This document shows positions 42,845 through 52,690 of a DNA stretch of 64,000 nucleotides, piece by piece. Each line of letters begins with the position of its first letter. Within the stretch, counting starts at the first letter, position 1. The notes below the pieces were generated by a model. It made no database searches, was not told the DNA's origin, and saw only the letters and a list, made by a program, of their open reading frames with translations. This DNA is from Chloroflexota bacterium (GTDB lineage Bacteria > Chloroflexota > Anaerolineae > Aggregatilineales > Aggregatilineaceae). Location of the stretch: positions 1 through 64,000 of the forward strand of contig JAAYCM010000074.1 of NCBI GenBank assembly GCA_012729765.1, given 5' to 3'. The position numbers were made by a program, and so were the translations under genes.

Positions 42845-43782
42845 TCACAGACGCCAAAGTCGTTGCTCTGGCAGGCGGTGTGGGGGGAGCGAAGTTAGTC
42901 TACGGTCTGGCAAAACTGCTGCCCCCCGACCATTTCACGATCGTTGGAAACGTCGCCGACGATTTTGAACTGTATGGGCTGCATATTTCCCCTGATCTCG
43001 ATACGGTAATGTATACGCTGGCCGGAGTCGCCAACCCGGCCACAGGCTGGGGCATCAAAGGTGACACGCGGCAGATGCTTGAGATGCTGCGCGCCTATGG
43101 CGAGGACCCCTGGTTTGGGTTGGGCGATCGTGACCTGGCGACACACCTGCTGCGCACCGAGTGGCTGCGCCAGGGCATGACGCTCAGCGAGGTGACGACG
43201 CGGCTGTTACGCGGCCTGGATGTCCAGTCCTGGCTGCTGCCGGTGACGGATGATCCGCTGGCGACGATGGTTGAGACGGTCGAGTATGGCGTGCTGGGCT
43301 TTCAGGAATATTTCGTGCGCCATCGCTGGCAGCCAACCGTCCGCCGCCTGTGGTTCGAAGGCGCGGAGCAGGCCCGTCTGAGCGATGCCGTCCGCGACGC
43401 TTTGGGCACGGCGGACGTAATAGTTATGTGCCCGTCGAATCCGGTGCTGTCGATCGCGCCGCTGCTGGCGGTGCCCGGCATGCGTGAGACGCTGGCGGCC
43501 AGGCGTGGGAAATGCGTCGCCGTCAGCCCGTTTATCGGTGGTAAGGCGGTGAAAGGCCCGGCGGAGAAGATCATGCGCGAGATGGGATTGGAGATCTCAC
43601 CGCGCGGCCTGGCCGGGTATTACGCGGGTCTGCTGGACGGACTGGTGATCGACGAAGCGGATCGAGATCAACCATCAGCGGACGGCGTGCCGGTATTGGT
43701 AACGAACACGCTGATGCAGTCGAGTGAAGAGAAAGTACGTTTAGCGGGTGAGATTCTCAGTTGGGTAGGGAGTGGAACATAA
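42835..43782 (+). CDS. cofD: 2-phospho-L-lactate (or PEP) transferase CofD
   Basis: The 315-residue protein begins VVALAGGVGGAKLVYGLAKLL and contains NVADDFELYGLHISPDLDTVMYTLAG, IKGDTRQMLEMLRAYG, VMCPSNPVLSIAPLLAVPG and SPFIGGKAVKGPAEKIM, all CofD features. It transfers the lactyl/enolpyruvyl phosphate from its GDP-activated form to the Fo deazaflavin. It overlaps the nitroreductase by 10 nt and cofC by 1 nt (TAATG). Confidence 0.95.
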   Translation: MVLITDAKVVALAGGVGGAKLVYGLAKLLPPDHFTIVGNVADDFELYGLHISPDLDTVMYTLAGVANPATGWGIKGDTRQMLEMLRAYGEDPWFGLGDRDLATHLLRTEWLRQGMTLSEVTTRLLRGLDVQSWLLPVTDDPLATMVETVEYGVLGFQEYFVRHRWQPTVRRLWFEGAEQARLSDAVRDALGTADVIVMCPSNPVLSIAPLLAVPGMRETLAARRGKCVAVSPFIGGKAVKGPAEKIMREMGLEISPRGLAGYYAGLLDGLVIDEADRDQPSADGVPVLVTNTLMQSSEEKVRLAGEILSWVGSGT

Positions 43783-44456
43783 TGTGTGTCTGGGCGATTG
43801 TGCCTGTCAAACCATTGAATCGCGCCAAGAGCCGTCTGGTGGGGGAACTGGAGCCGGAACAGCGCGAGCAACTAGCGACCGGGCTGCTGAAACGCACGCT
43901 GCGGACCCTGGTACCGATTCCGAAAATCACGGGCGTGCTGGTAATCAGCCGTGACACGAAAGCGCTGGCGATTGCGCGTGATCTCGGCGCTCAAACGCTC
44001 CAGGAGAGCGGCGCGCCGGAGCTGAACAGTGCCCTCTACCGCGCGACGCATGCGCTGCGGGGGTGGGGAGCCGACGTCGCGCTGGTCGTCCCGGCGGATA
44101 TTCCGCTGCTGGCGGCTGAGGATGTCGAGAGCGTGCTCAACCTGGGCCGCTATTCGAACACAGTCGTGATCGCGCCGGACCGTCACCGGCACGGTACGAA
44201 TCTGCTGCTGGTCCGCCCGCCGGGTGTGATTCCATACTCGTTCGGGGTCAACAGTTTTGCCGAGCACCAGCGGTTGGCCGCCGAAGCTGGGGCCACCGTT
44301 CATGTCTACTCATCGGAACGTACATCGCTCGATCTGGACACGCCGGTCGATCTGGCGGCGTATTACGACCTGGCTGATGTCTTGGGCGAGCCGGTGCTGG
44401 AGCACAGCCGCTCGAATGGATGGCACTTCGAGCCGGAATCCAGCCTGGAGCCGTAA
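43782..44456 (+). CDS. cofC: 2-phospho-L-lactate (or PEP) guanylyltransferase CofC
   Basis: The 224-residue protein has the nucleotidyltransferase opening VWAIVPVKPLNRAKSRLVGEL, LVVPADIPLLAAEDVESVL and VIAPDRHRHGTNLLLVRPPGVIPYSFGVNSF, matching CofC. It activates phospholactate or phosphoenolpyruvate with GTP for CofD. The start has a GGGAG box. A weak terminator-like hairpin follows at 44484-44517. The Fo synthase genes (cofG/cofH or fbiC) are not in the window. Confidence 0.94.
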   Translation: MCVWAIVPVKPLNRAKSRLVGELEPEQREQLATGLLKRTLRTLVPIPKITGVLVISRDTKALAIARDLGAQTLQESGAPELNSALYRATHALRGWGADVALVVPADIPLLAAEDVESVLNLGRYSNTVVIAPDRHRHGTNLLLVRPPGVIPYSFGVNSFAEHQRLAAEAGATVHVYSSERTSLDLDTPVDLAAYYDLADVLGEPVLEHSRSNGWHFEPESSLEP

Positions 44457-44483
44457 GCTGGGCCAGCGGCCCATATCCTGCTT

Positions 44484-44517
44484 GCACCCGCCGCAGGGGG
44501 TGCCCGAACTCTCTTTT
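44484..44517 (+). terminator. Weak terminator-like hairpin after cofC
   Basis: GCACCC/GGGTGC (44484-44489 with 44498-44503) is followed 10 nt later by CTTTTT. A second small TGGGCC/GGCCCA hairpin lies just upstream. The distance to the T-run makes termination uncertain. Confidence 0.35.
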
Positions 44518-44665
44518 TGCGCGTTCGACACTCTCTGCGGCAAGATTGTGCATCAAAACCGCCCTGTGCTGCATGATCAATGACATAAGCTGACTGGTTG
44601 TGCCGGGTCGGACCGCGTTTGGCTGTGTTGTCAATAGAGTTTTTACCCTTTCGGAGGACCTCACA

Positions 44666-45673
44666 ATGGCTGACCGAGTAGCACTTTATTTGCAGGACGC
44701 GCATTCCTTGCAGGCCGCGATCGGCTATGTGCAGTATGCCGAGGAGCGCGGCTTCGAGGCGGTCTGGCAGGCCGAAAGCCGCCTGGTGCGCGACGCGATT
44801 GTCCCGATGGCGGCCTATGCGGCCACCACGCGCCGGATCAAAATCGGGTCGGGCGTGATCAACAACTGGACGCGCAACGCCGCCCTGACCGCCGCCACCT
44901 TCCTCACGCTGGACGATCTCGCCCCGGACCGCATCCTGTTAGGGATCGGCGCGTGGTGGGACCCGCTGGCGGCGAATGTCGGCATCGACCGCCGCAAGCC
45001 GCTGCTGGCGATGCGCGAACACGTGTCGGTGGTGCGCGATCTGCTGGCGATGAAAAACGTCACCTTCGAAGGTGAGTTCGTCAACGTCAAGGGCATCGAG
45101 TTGGATATCGTGCACGGGCGGCGCGAGCCGCGCAACGTCCCGATCTATATCGGCGCGACCGGCATGAAGATGATGGCGCTGTCGGGCGAGATCGGCGACG
45201 GTGTGCTGCTCAATTACCTCGTCTCGCCCGCCTATAACGCGACAGCACTGGAGCATCTGGAAACCGGCGCGCGGCTCTCTGGCCGGACAATTGAGGACAT
45301 CGACCGCCCGCAGCTTGTCGTCTGCTCGGTCGATCACAATCGCAAGCGGGCGCTGGACAACGCGCGTAAGCTGGTCACGCAGTATCTCGGCCAGCAGCCG
45401 CACATCATGAAGGCCAGCGGCGTCAGCAGCGACGTGCTGGACGAGATTCACCAGGTACTCACCTGGCCCGCCACCGAAGAGCAGATCGAGCGCGCGATGG
45501 AGCTGGTTCCCGATGACGTGGTCCAACTCATCACCGCTTCGGGCACGCCCGAGGAAGTGCGCGCCAAGGTGCGCGAGTATGTCGCGGCGGGCTGCACCTG
45601 CCCGGTGCTCTACCCGTTGGGCGACGATGTGCGGCTGATGATCGACACCTTTGCCAGCGGCTACTCGGCCTAG
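44666..45673 (+). CDS. LLM-class F420-dependent oxidoreductase
   Basis: The 335-residue protein has the luciferase-like TIM barrel of the bacterial F420 family (MSMEG/Mer-like): [76 protein letters not shown] split over the strands, and [32 protein letters not shown]. It resembles F420-dependent methylene-H4MPT-reductase-like enzymes, but the substrate is unknown. A GGAGG box precedes the ATG. As the only F420-using dehydrogenase in the module besides npdG, it is the best candidate for a link to the catabolic genes. Confidence 0.9.
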   Translation: MADRVALYLQDAHSLQAAIGYVQYAEERGFEAVWQAESRLVRDAIVPMAAYAATTRRIKIGSGVINNWTRNAALTAATFLTLDDLAPDRILLGIGAWWDPLAANVGIDRRKPLLAMREHVSVVRDLLAMKNVTFEGEFVNVKGIELDIVHGRREPRNVPIYIGATGMKMMALSGEIGDGVLLNYLVSPAYNATALEHLETGARLSGRTIEDIDRPQLVVCSVDHNRKRALDNARKLVTQYLGQQPHIMKASGVSSDVLDEIHQVLTWPATEEQIERAMELVPDDVVQLITASGTPEEVRAKVREYVAAGCTCPVLYPLGDDVRLMIDTFASGYSA

Positions 45674-45689
45674 CGCGTGAGGCGCGATC

Positions 45690-46187
45690 ATGACGGCTCC
45701 TGAGCCTGCACCCAAACGCCACGACCAGCAGCCAAGTTCAAAATGGTGCTTCGTGTGCGGAGTCGAGAACGTGTGCGGCTTGCAGCTTCGCTTCTTCGAT
45801 GATGGGCCGGGCGGCGTGATCACGCGCGTGACGCTGGGCGACACCTACCAGAGCTATCCGGGTATGGCGCACGGCGGGATTCTGGCGACGATCATGGACG
45901 AGACGCTAGGCCGCGCGGTGCTGTCGGGCGGCGACCCGAACGAGCCGCGCTTCATGTTCACCGCCAGGATGGAGATCCGCTACCGCCGCCCGGTGCCGCT
46001 GCACGAGGAATTTACCGCACGCGGGCGCGTGGAAAAGGATCGCGGGCGGCTGGTGACGGCGCGCGGCGAGATCGTGCTGGCCGATGGGACGGTCGCGGTC
46101 GAGGCGGAAGCGACGCTGGCCGAAATTCCCGCCGGCCAGATCGAGCAGATGAAAATGCAGGATGTCGGCTGGCAGGTCTATCCCTGA
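45690..46187 (+). CDS. PaaI-type hotdog thioesterase
   Basis: The 165-residue protein has an N-terminal [16 protein letters not shown], a pattern frequent in this thioesterase group, and a hotdog core with [22 protein letters not shown], where Asp/Glu in the helix act in thioester hydrolysis. It would release CoA from a small acyl-CoA. It follows the LLM gene by 16 nt and precedes the GT-C gene by 18 nt, so it is in the same transcript. The substrate is unknown. Confidence 0.87.
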   Translation: MTAPEPAPKRHDQQPSSKWCFVCGVENVCGLQLRFFDDGPGGVITRVTLGDTYQSYPGMAHGGILATIMDETLGRAVLSGGDPNEPRFMFTARMEIRYRRPVPLHEEFTARGRVEKDRGRLVTARGEIVLADGTVAVEAEATLAEIPAGQIEQMKMQDVGWQVYP

Positions 46188-46205
46188 CCGCCGGGAACTG
46201 AAATC

Positions 46206-48815
46206 ATGCACACAGACCCACGTCCCGCTGTTCCGGCGGCACCGGACGTGTCGGCAGAGATGAACGCAAGGGCCGGTCGCCAGCAGTTCTGGGCATGGCT
46301 GGCCCTTGTCTGCGCGGTGGGGCTGGTCGTCACGATCTATGTCGCGCTCAGTCTGGCCGTCAGCGCCGACCCCCTCTTGATGCCGCTCGACGACACCTAT
46401 ATTCACTTCCAGTATGCGCGCCAGGCCGCGCGCGGCGATTTCATGGTTTACAACCCCGGCGATCCGGCCACCTCAGGCGGGACGAGCCTGCTCTACCCGC
46501 TGCTGCTGGCGGCTGGCTACGCGCTCGGCTTCCAGGGTTGGGCGCTGGCCTATTGGGCGCTCGGCCTCGGCGCGCTGGCGCTCTTCGGCTGCGCATGGCT
46601 GGTCTATCTGATCGCGCTGCACAACCCCCTGATTCCGGATCGGCAGCCCGGCTATGCCCTGTGGCTGGCGCTGGCGTTCGCCGTCTCTGGCCCGGTGGTA
46701 TGGGCCGCGCTGAGCGGGATGGAAACGCTCGCGTTCCTGTTCGCGACTCTGCTGGCGCTCTACAGCTTTCAGACGCACCGGCTGCGACGGATGCTCGCGG
46801 CGGGCGTGCTGATGGTGCTGCTGCGGCCTGAAGGCGTCGTGCTGGCCGGGCTGGCGTCGCTGGCCTGGGCGCTGCGCGATCCCTGGCCGCCAACCTGGGG
46901 CGCCCGTATCCGGCAGGCGGCGTGGCTGGGCGTACCGCTGCTGGCCGGGCTGGTACAGCCGATGGTCAACCTGCTGGTGACCGGCAGCGCGTCGTCGTCG
47001 GGGATGCAGGCCAAGTCACACCTGTACAATACCGGCGCGCCGCTGGCCGAGCGGCTGGAAGCGATCCTGGAGTTTTTCATCCGGATGTGGCGCGAACTGC
47101 TGGTGGGCCGCAGCCCGGATATGGGCACCTATACCTCGCCGCTGCTGGCCGTGCTCGCGCTGGCCGGGCTGATCGTCGGGGTGCTGCTGGCGTGGCGGCA
47201 GCGCAGGATCAACAGCGCGGCGCTGGTTCTAGCATGGATCGTCGCGCTGACCGCCGGAGTCGCCACGCTCGATACGGCGTTCTGGCAGTTCAAGCGCTAC
47301 CAGCTTCCGGCGATGGCGCTGTTTTTCCCGGCGGCGGCGTGGGTTGCGGCTCTGTTGGGGAATCTGTTGGAGCGGCGTACGGGAGTGCGCTGGGCACGTT
47401 GGGGCCTGCCTGCCCTGATCCTGGTGCCGGCGCTGCTGACGACGATCACCTTTGTGCGCAGCTATGGCGCGAATGTCCAGGTGGTGCGCGATCAGCAGGT
47501 GCCGATGGCGCGCTGGGTGGCGGAACATCTGCCCGACGACGCGCGGATCGGTGTGCACGACGTGGGCCTGATGCGCTACTTTGGCGACCGCGCGCTGTAT
47601 GATGTGGTCGGGCTGACGACGCCCGATGCGGCGGCGGCGTGGCGGCAGGGGCCGGGCGCGATCTACGAGACGATGGCCGCCAGCCCCTACCGGCCCGGCT
47701 ATTTTGCGATCTATCCTGATGTGCAGGGCTTGCGCTACCTGCTCGACGCGGGCGTAATGGGCGAGGTGCTGGCCGAGTTCGCGCTCGATCTGCCCGCGCA
47801 CAACGTCGCGGCGGCGACCGGCTATCAGGCCGTGTACCGGGCGGACTGGTCCGACACGCGCGCGCAGGAGCAGATCGCGCAGGCGACCACGCTGGATTGG
47901 GTCGAAGGGCTGGAACTGGTCGATTGGGTCGATGTCGCGGACCTGGAGAGCGAGGCCGCCCACGCTTACGAGTGGTGGCCCGACGAACCATCGCCCGGCT
48001 TCGCCAGCGAGGTCTACCGCCACGCCTATCACGCCTGCGGGCGCGACGAGGATGGATGTTGGGCGACGGATGGCGGGCGCGTGATCACCGGGGGCGAATC
48101 GTTCACGCTGGAAACCATGCCGGGCCAGGATTTGCTGCTGGTGACGCGCGTACATGGGCGGGCAAGCGTCCCGCTGATGATCACCGTCAACGGCAAACAG
48201 CAGCCGGATCGCGTCCAGCCCGCCGTGCCGGGCCGCTGGCTGGAAGTGGTATCCTGGGTGCCCGGCGAGCAGATCACCAGGCGCGTGACGACGGTAAGGA
48301 TCGAGCCGCAGATCGTCGATCCGGTGGTCGATGCGTATATGCCTTATGCCCACTGGGCCTATCAGGGCGCGTTCGAGCCGGAGCAGCCGCCCGCATCCGA
48401 AACGGAGCCGCTGGCGACGTTTGGAGCAGGGGGAGCCGTGCGCCTGCTGCGCTATAATCTTACGACGCAGCCCGATCAGTTCACGGTCGAGCTGGCCTGG
48501 CTGGGTCCGGCGCCAGGGGCCGGTGACGCAATCACATTCGTTCACCTGTATAATAATACGGAAGCCGAGCCGGTCACCCAGGTGGTGGCCCGCCCGGCGG
48601 GTGGGGTGCTGCCGCCGGGGAACTGGCTGCCGGGCGTTGTACGCGATGTGTACACCGTCGCCCTGCCGGATGATTTAGCACGTGGAACTTACGCGGTCGC
48701 CATTGGCCTGTACGATCCGCGCAGCGGGCAGCGTTTGCCCGTGCACGGCCCCGGCGCGGATGAGAGCGGGCGCCTGTTCATTGGCGAAGTTACGATTCAG
48801 GAGCTAGCGCAGTGA
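46206..48815 (+). CDS. Large GT-C-type membrane glycosyltransferase-like protein
   Basis: The 869-residue protein has about ten membrane helices in the first 430 residues, with the first-loop acidic motif LMPLDDTYIHFQYARQAARG and GDPATSGGTSLLYPLLLA, characteristic of GT-C (ArnT/PMT-like) transferases using polyprenyl-phosphate sugars. The C-terminal 440 residues are extracytoplasmic, with beta-rich segments (VPLMITVNGKQQPDRVQPA, DVYTVALPDDLARGTYAVAIGLYDPRSG). Its last codons overlap the xdhD-like start by 4 nt (GTGA), so the two are translationally coupled even though their functions look unrelated. Confidence 0.8.
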   Translation: MHTDPRPAVPAAPDVSAEMNARAGRQQFWAWLALVCAVGLVVTIYVALSLAVSADPLLMPLDDTYIHFQYARQAARGDFMVYNPGDPATSGGTSLLYPLLLAAGYALGFQGWALAYWALGLGALALFGCAWLVYLIALHNPLIPDRQPGYALWLALAFAVSGPVVWAALSGMETLAFLFATLLALYSFQTHRLRRMLAAGVLMVLLRPEGVVLAGLASLAWALRDPWPPTWGARIRQAAWLGVPLLAGLVQPMVNLLVTGSASSSGMQAKSHLYNTGAPLAERLEAILEFFIRMWRELLVGRSPDMGTYTSPLLAVLALAGLIVGVLLAWRQRRINSAALVLAWIVALTAGVATLDTAFWQFKRYQLPAMALFFPAAAWVAALLGNLLERRTGVRWARWGLPALILVPALLTTITFVRSYGANVQVVRDQQVPMARWVAEHLPDDARIGVHDVGLMRYFGDRALYDVVGLTTPDAAAAWRQGPGAIYETMAASPYRPGYFAIYPDVQGLRYLLDAGVMGEVLAEFALDLPAHNVAAATGYQAVYRADWSDTRAQEQIAQATTLDWVEGLELVDWVDVADLESEAAHAYEWWPDEPSPGFASEVYRHAYHACGRDEDGCWATDGGRVITGGESFTLETMPGQDLLLVTRVHGRASVPLMITVNGKQQPDRVQPAVPGRWLEVVSWVPGEQITRRVTTVRIEPQIVDPVVDAYMPYAHWAYQGAFEPEQPPASETEPLATFGAGGAVRLLRYNLTTQPDQFTVELAWLGPAPGAGDAITFVHLYNNTEAEPVTQVVARPAGGVLPPGNWLPGVVRDVYTVALPDDLARGTYAVAIGLYDPRSGQRLPVHGPGADESGRLFIGEVTIQELAQ

Positions 48816-51800
48816 AGCTAAATTTTATGCTGAACGGAGAGGCAGTATCCTTCGAGGCTGCCCCAAATGAAACCTTTCTGGCCATGCTGCGCCGCAACGG
48901 TGTATTTGGCGTCAAGCATGGCTGCGAAACCGGCGAGTGCGGGGCGTGCCTGGTGCTGCTCGACGGCACGCCGGTGAATACGTGCATCATGCTGGCGGCG
49001 CAGGTCGAAGGGCGCAGCGTCGTGACGATCGAGGGCGTCGGTGGGGCGCAGGAACGCGGCTGGCGCGGAACCGAGCCGCTGCACGCGCTGCAAACGGCGT
49101 TCATCGAGACGGGCGCGATCCAGTGCGGCTACTGTACGCCGGCGATGATCCTGGCGGCGAAGGTGCTGCTGGAGCAGACGAACAACCGCCCGACCGAAGC
49201 CCAGGTGCGCGAGGCGCTGGCGGGTGTGCTGTGCCGCTGCACGGGCTATCTCAAGCCGGTAGAAGCCGTGCTGCGGGCGGCGGCGGTGCTGCGCGGGGAT
49301 GCAGTCGCGCCGATCGACAGCCGGCCCGATATGCCGGTCCTGCCGAAATTCTTCAGCCGCGAGGCGCGCAGCGAAGAGATGCCGCCCTCGGAGATCACGT
49401 CCACGCTCCAGGGGCCGCCGGGCGTCGTGACGCGCGCCATGCCGACGATGGTTGTCGCGCCGGAAGTCGATACGCTCCAGCAGGTGGGCAAACCCGCCGC
49501 CAAGGTGGACGCCCGCAAGCTGGTTCAGGGTAATCCGGCCTTCACCGACGATATTGAGCTGCGCGGGATGCTGGTCGGCAAGCTGCTGCTCAGCCCGCAC
49601 GCCCACGCGCTGATCAAGCGCATCGACACCAGCCGGGCGCGGGCGCTGCCGGGCGTGCATGCCGTCCTGATGCACGAGGATATCCCGCGGGTGGCCTATA
49701 CGACCGCCGGGCAGAGCGATCCGGAGCCGGGGCCGCACGACAGCTACAGCCTGGATTACAAGGTGCGCTTCGTGGGTGACCGCGTGGCAGCCGTCGCCGC
49801 CGAGACAGAAGAGATCGCGCTGCGGGCGCTGGAGCTGATCGAGGTCGAATACGAGCTGCTGCCCGCGATCTTCGACCCGCGCGAGAGCATGCAGCCGGGC
49901 GCGCCGATTTTGCACGACGAGCCGGAAAGCTTCAAGATCGAAGACCGCGACCGCAACCTGGCGGCCATCGTCGATTGGGAAGTGGGCAGCGTGGCCGAAG
50001 GATTCGCACAGGCGGATCGCATCTTCGAGGCGACGTATTACAGCCCGAAGGTGCAGCAGACGCCGCTGGAGCCGCACGTCGTCGTGACGTGGTGGGACGA
50101 GGACGACCGGCTGGTGATCCGCACCAGCACGCAGGTCCCGTTCCACGTGCGGCGGATTCTCGCGCCGGTGCTGGGCCTGCCCGAAAAACGGATCCGCGTG
50201 ATCAAGCCGCGCATCGGCGGCGGGTTCGGTGTCAAGCAGGAAGTGCTGATCGAGGATATCTGCGCCCACCTGACGATTGTCACCGGGCGTCCGGTGAGCC
50301 TGGAATACACGCGCGCCGAGGAATTCTACGCCAGCCGCTCGCGCCACCCGATGTATCTGACCCTGCGCACCGGCGTTACCAACGACGGGCGGATTGTGGC
50401 GAATGAGCTGTACGCGCTGAGCGATACCGGGGCGAACGGCTCGCACGCGATGACTGTCGCCGGGAATACCGGCCACAAGGGGATGGCGCTCTACAACGCG
50501 CCCCATATCAAGTTCCATGCCGACATCGTCTATACCAACACGCCGCCGAGCGGGGCCTATCGCGGCTATGGCGTGCCGCAGGGCTTTTGGGCGGTCGAGC
50601 AGCAGATCGAATGGATCGTGCGCGAGATGGGCTTTGATCCGCTGGAGTTCCGCCTGAAGAACGCGATCAAGTCTGGCGACGAGCACCCGGTCAGCAAGGC
50701 GTGGAGCGAAGGGCGCGAAGGGGCCCCCGAATATATCGAGTCGTGCGGGCTGCCGGAGTGTGTGGAGCAGGGCGCGGCGGTAATCGGGTGGGCCGACAAA
50801 TATAACAATCCCGACTGGCACACCGTATCCGGCCAGCCGCACCTGCGGCGCGGGATCGGCGTGGCGACGGTAATGCAGGGCACGGCGATCCCCCGGCTCG
50901 ATATGGGCGCGGCCAGCATCAAGATCAACGATGACGGCTCGTTCAATCTGCTGGTCGGCGCGACCGATCTCGGTACGGGGTCCGATACGGTCCTGACGCA
51001 GATGGCGGCTGAAGTGCTGGGCTGCGGGCCGGAAGATTTCATCACCTATTCGTCCGACACCGATTTCACGCCGTTCGACAAGGGCGCGTATGCATCCAGC
51101 ACGACCTATATCTCCGGGCGGGCGGCGGTGCTCGCGGCGGAGAAAGTCGCGGCCCAGATGCGCGAGGTCGCGGCGCGGATGCTGAACGAGGCGGCGGGGA
51201 ATGGCGCTGCGCCGGTTCAGCCAGACCAGATCGTTCTGCGCGACCGGGCGGCCTATGCGCCCGACGGGCGGAGCGTCACGCACCGCGAGATCGCGCTCAA
51301 CAGCCTGCATCACGAGAGCCAGCACCAGATCATGGCGACCGCCAGCTATGTCAGCCCGGACTCGCCGCCGCCGTTCGCGGCCCAGTATGTGACGATCACG
51401 CTCGACACCGAAACCGGCCAGATCACCGTCGATGAGATGATCATGGCGGTAGACAGCGGCGTGATCATCAACCCGGTGACGGCCAGCGGCCAGATCGAGG
51501 GCGGAATGGTCCAGGCGCTCGGCTATGGACAGTGCGAGGAGATGGCCTTCGACGCGCAGGGTCGGATGCTCAACCCGCGTTTCGGCCCCTACAAGATTTA
51601 TCGCGCCGACGAGATGCCGGAGATGGGCGTGATCTTCGTCCAGACCTACGAGCCGACCGGGCCGTTTGGCGCGAAAGCGGTTGCCGAAATCCCGCTGGAC
51701 GGGGTCGGGCCGGCGCTGGTGAACGCGGTCTATGACGCGGTCGGCGTGCGAATCACGGATGGGCCGCTGCTGCCGGAGAAGGTCTGGCGCGCGCTGCGTG

Positions 51801-51841
51801 ACCGGCAGGCAGCCCAGGCCGGAGAAGGGGAATCAGCGTGA
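48812..51841 (+). CDS. xdhD: XdhD-like molybdenum hydroxylase: fused [2Fe-2S] and molybdopterin subunit
   Basis: The 1009-residue protein starts with a ferredoxin domain (C38, C43, C46, C58) and a second [2Fe-2S] domain (C105, C108, C141, C143), then a linker to about 225 and a large xanthine-dehydrogenase-type molybdopterin domain with KPRIGGGFGVKQE, PPSGAYRGYGVPQ and GPFGAKAVAEIPLDG containing the catalytic Glu near the end. There is no FAD domain, as in E. coli XdhD. It probably hydroxylates a purine or related heterocycle. XdhC, YqeB and YqeC nearby suggest a sulfurated/selenated Mo cofactor. The GTG start overlaps the upstream gene. Confidence 0.92.
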   Translation: MKLNFMLNGEAVSFEAAPNETFLAMLRRNGVFGVKHGCETGECGACLVLLDGTPVNTCIMLAAQVEGRSVVTIEGVGGAQERGWRGTEPLHALQTAFIETGAIQCGYCTPAMILAAKVLLEQTNNRPTEAQVREALAGVLCRCTGYLKPVEAVLRAAAVLRGDAVAPIDSRPDMPVLPKFFSREARSEEMPPSEITSTLQGPPGVVTRAMPTMVVAPEVDTLQQVGKPAAKVDARKLVQGNPAFTDDIELRGMLVGKLLLSPHAHALIKRIDTSRARALPGVHAVLMHEDIPRVAYTTAGQSDPEPGPHDSYSLDYKVRFVGDRVAAVAAETEEIALRALELIEVEYELLPAIFDPRESMQPGAPILHDEPESFKIEDRDRNLAAIVDWEVGSVAEGFAQADRIFEATYYSPKVQQTPLEPHVVVTWWDEDDRLVIRTSTQVPFHVRRILAPVLGLPEKRIRVIKPRIGGGFGVKQEVLIEDICAHLTIVTGRPVSLEYTRAEEFYASRSRHPMYLTLRTGVTNDGRIVANELYALSDTGANGSHAMTVAGNTGHKGMALYNAPHIKFHADIVYTNTPPSGAYRGYGVPQGFWAVEQQIEWIVREMGFDPLEFRLKNAIKSGDEHPVSKAWSEGREGAPEYIESCGLPECVEQGAAVIGWADKYNNPDWHTVSGQPHLRRGIGVATVMQGTAIPRLDMGAASIKINDDGSFNLLVGATDLGTGSDTVLTQMAAEVLGCGPEDFITYSSDTDFTPFDKGAYASSTTYISGRAAVLAAEKVAAQMREVAARMLNEAAGNGAAPVQPDQIVLRDRAAYAPDGRSVTHREIALNSLHHESQHQIMATASYVSPDSPPPFAAQYVTITLDTETGQITVDEMIMAVDSGVIINPVTASGQIEGGMVQALGYGQCEEMAFDAQGRMLNPRFGPYKIYRADEMPEMGVIFVQTYEPTGPFGAKAVAEIPLDGVGPALVNAVYDAVGVRITDGPLLPEKVWRALRDRQAAQAGEGESA

Positions 51842-52671
51842 AAGAGGACCGCGCGGTGTTCGAAGCCGCGCTCCAGGCCCAGCGCAGCGGGCGGGCGGCG
51901 GCGCTGGCAACGGTCATTGAGACACAGGGGTCGGTGCCGCGCCAGGCCGGGAGTAAGATGCTGGTCTGGCCGGACGGCTCAATTGTCGGCACCGTCGGCG
52001 GCGGCGAGATGGAAGCGCTGGTGATCCGCGAGGCGCAGGCCGCCCTGCGTGACGGCCAGACGCGGACGCTGAGCTATAACCTGTCCGACCTGGCGTCGGG
52101 CGATCCGGGCGTGTGCGGCGGGACAGCGCATCTGTTTATCGAGCCGCTGCTGCCCCCGCCGACACTGCTCGTAATCGGCATCGGGCATGTGGGCCGGGCG
52201 CTGGCCGAGCTGGCGAAGTGGATGGAGTTCCGCGTGATCGTGGCTGACGACCGGCCCGGCTATGCCACGCCGGAGCAGGTGCCCGATATGGACGGCTACA
52301 GCGCCGCGCCGCCCGCCGAGCTGGCGCAGCAGGTCGAGATCACGCGCTGGACGTATATCGCCGCCGTGACGCGCGGCATCCTGGTCGATGAAAAGCTGAT
52401 CCCCGCGCTGCTGGCGACTGAAGCCCCGTATATCGGCCTGATCGGGAGCCGCCGCCGCTGGGCGCTGACGGTCGAGAAGCTGGCCGGGCAGGGAGTCAGC
52501 CGCGAGGCCCTGGCGCGAATTCACGCGCCGATCGGGCTGGAGCTGCAAGCCGAAACGCCGAAGGAGATCGCGCTGAGCATCATGGCCGAGATCTTGATGG
52601 TGATGCGCGGCGGCAGCGGCGAGCCGATGCAGTGGATGGCCCCACCGGGTAAAAGTAGTGCAGACACTTGA
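51838..52671 (+). CDS. xdhC: XdhC-type molybdenum cofactor insertion/sulfuration chaperone
   Basis: The 277-residue protein has the XdhC N-terminal domain (AALATVIETQGSVPRQAGSKMLVWPDGSIVGTVGGGEMEALVIRE split across strands, and DPGVCGGTAHLFIEPL) and the C-terminal Rossmann part (LLVIGIGHVGRALAELAKWMEFRVIVADDRPGY split, and YIGLIGSRRRWALTVEKL). It binds the molybdenum cofactor and helps its sulfuration and insertion into xanthine dehydrogenase-like enzymes. Its GTG start overlaps the xdhD-like stop, so it is probably dedicated to that enzyme. Confidence 0.93.
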   Translation: MKEDRAVFEAALQAQRSGRAAALATVIETQGSVPRQAGSKMLVWPDGSIVGTVGGGEMEALVIREAQAALRDGQTRTLSYNLSDLASGDPGVCGGTAHLFIEPLLPPPTLLVIGIGHVGRALAELAKWMEFRVIVADDRPGYATPEQVPDMDGYSAAPPAELAQQVEITRWTYIAAVTRGILVDEKLIPALLATEAPYIGLIGSRRRWALTVEKLAGQGVSREALARIHAPIGLELQAETPKEIALSIMAEILMVMRGGSGEPMQWMAPPGKSSADT

Positions 52672-52690
52672 CACAGGCGACCCGATAACC

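Noticed and set aside
48818-51325. An 835-codon open frame antisense to xdhD
   Set aside because: Same antisense artefact; the plus strand encodes a complete molybdenum hydroxylase. The same applies to the long frame antisense to 55412-57637.
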